Under the pieces are notes generated by a model. The model made no database searches and was not told the origin of the DNA. It saw only the letters and a list, made by a program, of their open reading frames with translations. A DNA stretch of 12,906 bases, from contig JAKLQB010000137.1 of assembly GCA_022013615.1 (NCBI GenBank), positions 1-12,906 on the forward strand. The letters run 5' to 3'. Position 1 is the stretch's first letter. Each line of letters begins with the position of its first letter. The stretch comes from Desulfobacterales bacterium. GTDB taxonomy: Bacteria; Desulfobacterota; DSM-4660; Desulfatiglandales; Desulfatiglandaceae. This document shows positions 7,549 through 12,906 of the stretch, in pieces. The translations under genes and the position numbers were made by a program.

Positions 7549-7844
7549 ATGCCACGCAAAGCCCGAATTGACGCGCCCGGAGCGCTCCATCATATCATTA
7601 TAAGGGGTATAGAGCGCAGGAAGATATTCAGGGACAATACTGACAGGAACAACTTCCTGGATCGTCTCGGAAATATACGGACCGAGTCCTCCACTTCCTG
7701 CTACGCCTGGGCCCTGCTTTCAAATCATTCCATCTTTTGCTCAGAACCGGCACTGCTCCCATAGCCACTGTTATGAGAAGGCTTCTAACTGAGTATACCT
7801 TGACATATAATCGCCGTCACCATCGTTACGGCCCTTACTTTTAG
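7549..7844 (+). pseudogene. Frameshifted and truncated REP-associated tyrosine (Y1) transposase
   Basis: The frame from ATG 7549 encodes the typical N-terminus of REP-associated Y1/IS200-like transposases (PRKARIDAPGALHHIIIRGI, then RRKIFRDNTDRNNFLDRL and CYAWALLSNH). After NH (7723-7728) the family's FHLLLRTG continues only in another frame. From 7731 one reads HLLLRTGTAPIATVMRRLLT and then EYTLTYNRRHHRYGPYF, ending at TAG 7842-7844. One T is therefore missing at 7729-7730, which destroys the HUH motif (HFH). The uninterrupted frame instead drifts to a stop at 7764. Family members are well over 150 aa; only about 98 codons remain, and the Tyr-containing C-terminal half is gone, so the gene is dead. 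The frameshift could in principle be a sequencing error, but the truncation would remain. Confidence 0.85.
7783..7811 (+). promoter_or_regulatory. Candidate promoter for the thiolase operon inside the transposase remnant
   Basis: A perfect -10 hexamer TATAAT (7806-7811) has TTCTAA (7783-7788) 17 nt upstream, a 3/6 match to the -35 consensus. Transcription would begin near 7818, giving a leader of about 37 nt before ATG 7855. The TTGACA at 7800-7805 directly abuts the TATAAT and cannot serve as its -35. Sequence match only; AT-rich coding remnants can produce such motifs by chance. Confidence 0.3.
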
Positions 7845-7848
7845 GAGG
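7843..7848 (+). promoter_or_regulatory. Strong Shine-Dalgarno of the thiolase gene, overlapping the remnant's stop
   Basis: AGGAGG lies 6 nt before ATG 7855. Its first two bases are the last two of the transposase remnant's TAG (7842-7844), so the remnant runs directly into the thiolase translation signal. This fixes the thiolase start. Confidence 0.8.
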
Positions 7849-7854
7849 GAAATC

Positions 7855-9051
7855 ATGACAGAAAATTTTGTGATTGTGAGTGCCAAAAGGAGCCCATTTG
7901 GTAAATATCTGGGTTCTCTGTCGGAAACGGAACCACTTGATGCGGCCGTCCATGTGGCAAAGGCAGTGCTTAAAGCTCCCGGAAAGGATATAAGCAGAGA
8001 TATTGATCAGGTTTTCGTTGGGAATTGTATCCCCAGCGCCTTTGAAGCAGGTTCTGTGGTTGGGAGGCAGATAGGTCTCAAACTGGGACTCAATGTCTTT
8101 ACAACAACCCTGGATACTGCCTGTTGTTCCCCCCTTACTGCACTACGCATGGCCATTTGGGGAATGCGGCTCGGCGAACTTGATTCGGCCCTGGTAATCG
8201 GAGTGGAGGCCATGAGCAGGGTCCCGCACTTGAGTCGGCAATTAAGAACTGGAGTGAGGATCGGTGAGGTGAAGCTGTCTGACCCAATATTTCCTATTTT
8301 CTATCCCGGGTATAATTCAGTGGCAGTAGACGCCTCTGACGGAGCAGAGAAATACGGCATTTCAAAAAGGATGCTGGATACCTTTGCAATGGGCTCACAC
8401 CTGAAATGGGCAGATGCCATGAAGGCGGGAAAATTTGAAGATGAAATCGTTCCAATAAAGGTCAGGAAAGGACGAAAGGAATATTTGTTTTCTGTTGATG
8501 AAATGCCCAGGCCCAATGGAAGCATCGCCATGATTGAGAAACTCCCTGCTGTATTTGGGTCAAAAACCACTACTGCCGGAAATGCCCCGGGACTAAATGA
8601 TGGCGCGTCAGCCATGGTGGTTATGACTGAGAAAAAGGCAAGATCCTTAGGCCTTTCGACCCTTGGTACAATAGTTGATCTGGCCGGCGAAACCGATATG
8701 CCCTATGGCATTTCCTGGATACCGGCTATGACAATAAAAAAGGTACTTAAGAAGAACGGTATGGCCATCGATGACATGGATCTTATCGAGATAAACGAGG
8801 CATTTGCCGCCATGCCCCTTGTGAGCACCAAGATTTTAGCCGGGGAAGATGAACGGAAATGGTACGGGCTACTCAGAAAGACCAATGTTAATGGCGGGGC
8901 CGTAGCAATCGGTCATCCCGTGGGTGCCTCGGGCCTCAGGATAGCGATGACTCTAATGTATGAACTAAGACGACGTGGTGGGGGTCAAGGCGTGGCTGCC
9001 ATTTGCGGTGGATTGACCCAGGGTGAGGCGGTTATCATTCAGGTTAAATGA
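7855..9051 (+). CDS. Thiolase (acetyl-CoA acyl/acetyltransferase)
   Basis: A 398-aa type I/II thiolase catalysing the last, CoA-dependent cleavage step of beta-oxidation, or in reverse acetoacetyl-CoA formation. The catalytic residues are present: nucleophile C90 in LDTACCSPLTAL, N314 in NEAFAAMP, H354 in GHPVGASG and the second cysteine C384 in AICGGLTQGEA. The segment after the nucleophile is CSP rather than the usual (G/A)SG, a modest departure that still leaves the active-site set complete. The length matches the family. It heads a plus-strand operon; the FadB-like gene follows after 36 nt, so a role in fatty-acid or acyl-CoA degradation is likely. Chain-length preference cannot be judged. 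The region upstream is a transposase remnant, so the operon's original promoter may have been displaced. Confidence 0.9.
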   Translation: MTENFVIVSAKRSPFGKYLGSLSETEPLDAAVHVAKAVLKAPGKDISRDIDQVFVGNCIPSAFEAGSVVGRQIGLKLGLNVFTTTLDTACCSPLTALRMAIWGMRLGELDSALVIGVEAMSRVPHLSRQLRTGVRIGEVKLSDPIFPIFYPGYNSVAVDASDGAEKYGISKRMLDTFAMGSHLKWADAMKAGKFEDEIVPIKVRKGRKEYLFSVDEMPRPNGSIAMIEKLPAVFGSKTTTAGNAPGLNDGASAMVVMTEKKARSLGLSTLGTIVDLAGETDMPYGISWIPAMTIKKVLKKNGMAIDDMDLIEINEAFAAMPLVSTKILAGEDERKWYGLLRKTNVNGGAVAIGHPVGASGLRIAMTLMYELRRRGGGQGVAAICGGLTQGEAVIIQVK

Positions 9052-9087
9052 ACAGGAGCGAAATGCAAGTCACAAGGAGATAATCAG

Positions 9088-11181
9088 ATGCAGGAGATTA
9101 CATATAAAATCGATCGAGAAAAGGGCATTGCTGTTTTTGAGATTGACACGGCCGGACCTGTCAACACCATTGGTGAGCAATTTATTGTAGCCCTGGGAAA
9201 TGCCACACGGAGGGCATGCAGCGACGGGGTTAACGGTGTTATTATGACCTCGGCAAAGGCAAAAAGTTTCCTGGATGGGGCGAACCTCATGGAGATCATG
9301 CAGGACCCATCTCCCCTTGCCCTAAAACATCTGGTTCTAAAACTTCAGGAAACCCTGGAGTCACTGGCAAAAAGCCCATTTCCTGTGGTAGCCGTCCTTC
9401 AGGGCCAGACAGCACTTGGGGGCGGTTTTGAGTCTCTTCTATGGGCCTGTGATTATATTTTTGCCACAACCGGATCCAGATTGGGACTCCCTGAAGTAAA
9501 CGTAGGCCTCTTTCCTGCTGGTGGTGGGCCTGAGACCCTCAGGCGGGTTGTGGGTCTTAAAACCGCCATGGATGTGATTATGGGTGGAAAGATTCTGCCT
9601 GCGGAATTTTATGAAAACTCAGGTATATTGACTATGGTCTCTGAGGACAAGGTTTTCCTGGAGGCAAGTAAATGGATAGAAAGTAATAAAGGCATTACAA
9701 ACAGAAACTACGATCCTGGGTGGAAGGAACCTGATCAGTTGAGCAGTGATGAGCGGGAAAAGCTTATTAAAATGGCCAGGGATCGCTATACCATATGCCC
9801 GGAGAAGCCATATTTCAAGGCAGCAATAGATGCCATTGAAGAGGGCCTTGCCTTGCCATTTGAGGAGGCCGTTAAAAACGAAGTGAGGCATTTTGCACCG
9901 CTGATCGCAGAACCCAATGTCAAAAACAAGATTGATCTGTTCTTTTCTATAACCAGCCTTGGCCCCAAGCTGGCCAGGGTTGATCAAAAAAAAGCCATTC
10001 CAATGCAGGACATAGCAATCATCGGCGCCGGGTTGATGGGTCAGGGTGTGGCCCAGGTATGTGCCGATAATGGCATGAAAGTGCTCCTTATTGATTTAAA
10101 TGAAGAGACCGCACTGGAAGGTAGAGAGAAAATCGCCAAAGGGCTGGAGTCGTTGGTCAATAAGGGCCGGTGGCTGCCAGAGCGGAAAGATCGAGTCATG
10201 AATAACATCCGGGCTACCGCGGATTACGCAGAACTTAAAGGCGTTCCCCTGGTGATAGAGGCCGTCTTTGAAGACCTGGATCTGAAGCAGAAGATTCTCA
10301 AGCAGGTACAGGATATCAATCCTGATATCGTTTTTGCCTCAAACACATCAACCATACCAATGGAGGACATCTCAGCAAAGTCAGAACGCCCCCAGCAGGT
10401 GGTTGGGATGCATTACTTTTCACCTGTACCACTTATGCCTCTCTTGGAGGTGATTCAAGGACCTAAGACCTCAGAGACTGCCCTTGCCACAGCAGTGGTC
10501 TTAGGTCGTCGACAGAAAAAGACCTGTATCGTTGTGGGTGATGGGCCAGGGTTTTACACCAGCCGCACATTTGGCGTTTTGGTGATGACTGGTTTTTATC
10601 TTGCAGAGATGGGGCTCGACCCGTGGGAAGTGGACCGGCTGGCTTTAGAGGCAGGCTTTCCTCAAGGGCCTTTGCATGTGTATGGTACTGCCGGGGGAAA
10701 CGTGGTGTATCATGCAGGGCTTTTTTTGCAATCCCGAATGCCTGACCTGATACCAGTTCCAGAAACCCTGATCAAGATGTATAACGCGGGATATGTTGGA
10801 GCCGGGAAACCCTGCTTTTACAAGAACGGCCTTGAGCCTGATGAATCGGCCCTGGAATTTATCGTTCGCAATACATCTCTTCCCAATCCAGAGAGGGATG
10901 AGGCCAAGGAGCTGCTTTTGCTCGCTATGGTAAACCAGGCGTTTCTCTGCCTTGATGAGGGTGTTTTGAGAGACTACTTCAGTATGGATATCGGGGCCAT
11001 ACTGGGGATCGGCTTCCCAGATTGCTGGCACGGGCCTGCTCGCTATGTAAGCCAGAAGGGGGTAAAGGCCACTCAGGAGAGGCTTCAAGGGCTCTATGAC
11101 AAATACGGTCTCCCGTTTTACAAACCTTCTAAGGAGTTTGAGAGGTTGGTTGCCTGTGGTGTGGACAGGGGCCTGGTTTAG
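9088..11181 (+). CDS. fadB: FadB-like enoyl-CoA hydratase / 3-hydroxyacyl-CoA dehydrogenase
   Basis: A 697-aa bifunctional beta-oxidation enzyme (E. coli FadB 729 aa, FadJ 714 aa). The N-terminal crotonase domain has the hydratase glutamates E115 (LGGGFE) and E136 (GLPE) and the oxyanion-loop FPAGGG. The NAD-binding dehydrogenase domain starts with IIGAGLMG (G313-x-G315-x2-G318), followed by FASNTSTIP (S418, N419) and the catalytic H442 in MHYFSP, then GDGPGFYTSR and the helical C-terminal half. It converts trans-2-enoyl-CoA to 3-ketoacyl-CoA, the substrate of the thiolase upstream. Between GGG and ACD there is one residue more than in ordinary crotonases, making the glutamate spacing 21 rather than 20. 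AAGGAG (9074-9079) lies 8 nt before the ATG. The stop overlaps the next gene's start as TAGTG. Confidence 0.92.
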   Translation: MQEITYKIDREKGIAVFEIDTAGPVNTIGEQFIVALGNATRRACSDGVNGVIMTSAKAKSFLDGANLMEIMQDPSPLALKHLVLKLQETLESLAKSPFPVVAVLQGQTALGGGFESLLWACDYIFATTGSRLGLPEVNVGLFPAGGGPETLRRVVGLKTAMDVIMGGKILPAEFYENSGILTMVSEDKVFLEASKWIESNKGITNRNYDPGWKEPDQLSSDEREKLIKMARDRYTICPEKPYFKAAIDAIEEGLALPFEEAVKNEVRHFAPLIAEPNVKNKIDLFFSITSLGPKLARVDQKKAIPMQDIAIIGAGLMGQGVAQVCADNGMKVLLIDLNEETALEGREKIAKGLESLVNKGRWLPERKDRVMNNIRATADYAELKGVPLVIEAVFEDLDLKQKILKQVQDINPDIVFASNTSTIPMEDISAKSERPQQVVGMHYFSPVPLMPLLEVIQGPKTSETALATAVVLGRRQKKTCIVVGDGPGFYTSRTFGVLVMTGFYLAEMGLDPWEVDRLALEAGFPQGPLHVYGTAGGNVVYHAGLFLQSRMPDLIPVPETLIKMYNAGYVGAGKPCFYKNGLEPDESALEFIVRNTSLPNPERDEAKELLLLAMVNQAFLCLDEGVLRDYFSMDIGAILGIGFPDCWHGPARYVSQKGVKATQERLQGLYDKYGLPFYKPSKEFERLVACGVDRGLV

Positions 11182-12131
11182 TGTATAGGGAATCTTATGA
11201 AAACTGCCGTCTTTGTCCCCGTTACTGCGGCGTGAACAGGGTCATGGACGATGGAGCGGGTCATTCAGGGTTTTGCGGAGAAACGGATCAGCTAAGGGTG
11301 GCCTACGTGGGACCCCATTTCGGGGAGGAACCTCCTATCACGGGCGCAAATGGTTCAGGAACAATTTTTTTTACGGGCTGCTCTCTTAGATGTTCTTTCT
11401 GCCAGAATTATCAGATTTCGCACAAAGGCCTGGGCGTAGAAATAAGTGCAGGAGAATTGCTCGAAAAGATAGAAGATATGATCCGGAATCATCGTGTCCA
11501 CAATATCAATTTTGTGACTCCGGACCATTTCTTCCCGCATGTTTTCCGCCTTGTTGCTCTGTTGCGTAAAGAAAATTTTGATCTTCCAGTGCTTTATAAT
11601 CTCTCCGGATATCAGTCCGTAGAAATGTTAAAAGCCGCTGAAGATTACGCTGACATCTACCTTCCCGACTTCAAATATTCGGAGTCATCTTTGGCCGTGA
11701 AACTCTCAAAATGCCGGAATTACCCTGAAGTGGCGCTTGAGGCGATCGGGGAGATGGTCAAACAGAAAGGGTTTTTAGACACATTCTTGAAAGGGTCAGA
11801 GATTGCAAAAAAAGGTGTTCTTGTCAGGCATCTGATTCTGCCCGGGAATGTGGGGAATTCCATGGACGCCTTGACCAGCCTTTTTGTAGAGTTTGGCAAG
11901 GGCCTGCCCCTAAGCCTTATGTCACAGTACCAACCAATAGCACAGCAAAAAGATGAGGCTTTAAACCGGCTTCTTTCCCACGAAGAGTTTGATAAAGTTT
12001 ACTCCCATGCCATGGAACTTGGCTTTGAAAATCTTTTTGTTCAGTTCCCAGAAAAAGGGCCAAGGCTCCAGACCGCACGCTCTCCCTTTTTGCCCGATTT
12101 TCAGCAGGCCGAGCCATTCAATTCACTGTGA
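11181..12131 (+). CDS. PflX-like radical SAM protein (COG1313-type)
   Basis: A 316-aa radical SAM protein starting with GTG. The N-terminus carries four cysteines, C9, C12, C16 and C32 (CRLCPRYC then GFC), the signature of PflX-like proteins and presumably a second metal site. The SAM-cluster motif is C67-x3-C71-x2-C74 (CSLRCSFC), preceded by IFFTGC. Downstream blocks such as NFVTPDHF, LPVLYNLSGY, DIYLPDFKY, VRHLILPGN and SLMSQYQP are the conserved core of this family. It resembles the activases of glycyl radical enzymes but has no established substrate. The start overlaps the FadB-like stop by one base (TAGTG); the only upstream purine block is AGGGG about 10 nt away, so re-initiation coupling is likely. 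No glycyl radical enzyme is present in the window. The 33 nt after the gene hold no clear terminator before the convergent cytochrome gene. Confidence 0.87.
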   Translation: MYRESYENCRLCPRYCGVNRVMDDGAGHSGFCGETDQLRVAYVGPHFGEEPPITGANGSGTIFFTGCSLRCSFCQNYQISHKGLGVEISAGELLEKIEDMIRNHRVHNINFVTPDHFFPHVFRLVALLRKENFDLPVLYNLSGYQSVEMLKAAEDYADIYLPDFKYSESSLAVKLSKCRNYPEVALEAIGEMVKQKGFLDTFLKGSEIAKKGVLVRHLILPGNVGNSMDALTSLFVEFGKGLPLSLMSQYQPIAQQKDEALNRLLSHEEFDKVYSHAMELGFENLFVQFPEKGPRLQTARSPFLPDFQQAEPFNSL

Positions 12132-12164
12132 GGAACCACGTCTTTTGGGCTCTGTCATGTAATT

Positions 12165-12906
12165 TCAGTGTATGCCTGTATTTTGTTTTTTCTGGTAGGA
12201 AAAGCCGGGGTCTGTGTCCTTGGTATGACAACTCAGGCAAGTTTGCTTTCCAGACAACCGGGCAGACACATTTTCCGGGTCTTGGGCATGCAGTCCGCCA
12301 GGACCATGGCACTGCTCACACTGAACATTCACCATGTGAGGTGTTAGATTAAGGGATATGAACCCACCGCCATGGGACTTGTCATTCATGCCGGTTACAT
12401 GGCATGGAAGGCATTGGGGATCATATTCTTTCCCCTTTCTTATCAACGAATCCAGGGCCCTTGCATGCGCGGTTTTTGCCCAGGAAACGACTGTTTCTTC
12501 ATGACATTCCATACAACGGTCTTTACCAACATAGATGTTTTCAATATCAGGCGGTGCCTTGGCCAAATGCTGATTTTTGCTCTTTGCGTAATGATATTCC
12601 CTGCTCCAGACCTCATATTCCTCGATCAGCTTAGCAACAGACCTGTCTTCTGCTATTGTTTTTGCCTGTAGCCCTGTGTTATGCGGTCCAGAAACAGCAT
12701 AGCGTCCATCCTTTGGCACAAGATCGACATGGGAGACGAACTGGCCCCGGTCATTGTTAAACGCTACAATTGCCCCGTTTATTTCCAGTTTTTTCTCACT
12801 AACACCAGGTTGGCGCGCCAGAATCACCAGGTCAATGCCGCTTACCTGGGTTAGCCATTTTTCCGCGCTGACAGCATCCGCATGGCAGATAACGATGAAA
12901 ATGTCA
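12165..12906 (-). CDS. Four-haem cytochrome c554-like protein, C-terminal part (partial)
   Basis: The frame is open to the window edge (first whole codon at 12905), so the 246 residues seen are the C-terminal part of a larger protein. A GTG at 12827 lies mid-domain and should not be taken as the start. The first ~85 residues (IFIVICHADAVSAEKW, then GIDLVIL and a GQFVSHVDL segment) resemble the end of a 5'-nucleotidase-like metallophosphatase domain. The last ~120 hold four c-type haem sites: CMECH (complement of 12501-12515), CLPCH (12399-12413), CEQCH (12307-12321) and CLSCH (12225-12239). SWAKTAHARALDSL and VQCEQCHGPGG match the cytochrome c554 family. Such proteins are exported and haem-loaded in the periplasm and move electrons; the phosphatase activity of the fused part is unproven. 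No neighbouring gene indicates a partner. Confidence 0.83.
   Translation of the reverse strand, partial: DIFIVICHADAVSAEKWLTQVSGIDLVILARQPGVSEKKLEINGAIVAFNNDRGQFVSHVDLVPKDGRYAVSGPHNTGLQAKTIAEDRSVAKLIEEYEVWSREYHYAKSKNQHLAKAPPDIENIYVGKDRCMECHEETVVSWAKTAHARALDSLIRKGKEYDPQCLPCHVTGMNDKSHGGGFISLNLTPHMVNVQCEQCHGPGGLHAQDPENVSARLSGKQTCLSCHTKDTDPGFSYQKKQNTGIH

Larger units (their letters stand above)
7490..7844 (+). mobile_element. Remnant of a REP-associated (IS200-like) transposase element
   Basis: The 402-nt gap between the MBL gene and the thiolase holds no intact gene. It contains GGGGAACGTCC (7490-7500), a near-palindrome resembling the GGGACGTCC-type sequence I recall upstream of such transposase genes in deltaproteobacteria, then an AT-rich stretch, then a broken transposase reading frame. 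The right boundary cannot be seen; homology stops at or near 7844. The left boundary is inferred, and no matching terminal repeat was found on the right. Bases 7453-7489 show nothing recognisable. Confidence 0.4.

Noticed and set aside
7800..7811. TTGACA immediately followed by TATAAT
   Set aside because: The hexamers abut with no spacer, so they cannot form one sigma-70 promoter; only the TATAAT was kept, with a weaker -35 further upstream.
9619..11088. Long open frames on the minus strand inside the FadB-like gene (e.g. 9619-9987 and 10645-11088)
   Set aside because: They lie wholly opposite a well-conserved gene, show no recognisable motifs and have no convincing ribosome sites; they are shadow frames.
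12132..12164. Terminator between the convergent PflX-like and cytochrome genes
   Set aside because: No stable stem with a T-run is visible in the 33-nt gap.
1..12906. A CRISPR array, toxin-antitoxin pair, phage module or defence island
   Set aside because: No regularly spaced repeats, integrase, restriction, Cas or toxin-like genes are visible; the lone helicase has standard UvrD/PcrA features and no defence partner.

Overview
The window is gene-dense, ordinary-looking bacterial chromosome of roughly middle GC content. The gene set is a multihaem cytochrome c, anaerobic-type radical SAM enzymes including a cobalamin-binding one, a beta-oxidation pair, and a zinc-ribbon/Yip1-type membrane protein next to a UvrD/PcrA helicase. 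This is typical of Desulfobacterota (deltaproteobacterial sulfate reducers or their relatives). The taxonomic call is inference from gene content; no rRNA or other marker gene is present.

Layout. (1) 1-3099, plus strand: the last codons of an unidentified gene overlap by ATGA a zinc-ribbon/Yip1-like membrane protein, followed after 19 nt by a 718-aa UvrD/PcrA helicase with a C-terminal Tudor-like domain. (2) 3120-5772, minus strand: a B12-binding radical SAM protein is followed, with abutting or overlapping ends, by a PLP-dependent trans-sulfuration enzyme. (3) 5891-7452, plus strand: a ribose-5-phosphate isomerase B homologue with an extra ~110-residue C-terminal region, then a metallo-beta-lactamase-fold hydrolase, with a small hairpin between them. 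(4) 7453-7854: a decayed, frameshifted REP-associated (Y1, IS200-like) transposase whose residual stop codon is embedded in the next gene's Shine-Dalgarno sequence. (5) 7855-12131, plus strand: thiolase, a FadB-like hydratase/dehydrogenase fusion, and a PflX-like radical SAM protein that overlaps the FadB-like stop by one base (TAGTG). (6) 12165 to the window end, minus strand: the C-terminal part of a protein combining a metallophosphatase-like segment with a four-haem cytochrome c554-like domain.

How the genes work together. The thiolase and FadB-like protein supply three of the four beta-oxidation steps (hydration, dehydrogenation, thiolysis). No acyl-CoA dehydrogenase or ligase lies in the window. 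The radical SAM gene is translationally linked to this pair, but its substrate is unknown. The B12 radical SAM and trans-sulfuration genes look co-transcribed, which may point to sulfur or methyl chemistry.

I found no CRISPR array, tRNA, rRNA, phage or defence system. The least explained items are the C-terminal region of the RpiB homologue, the transposase remnant that now forms the thiolase 5' region, and the two radical SAM gene pairings.
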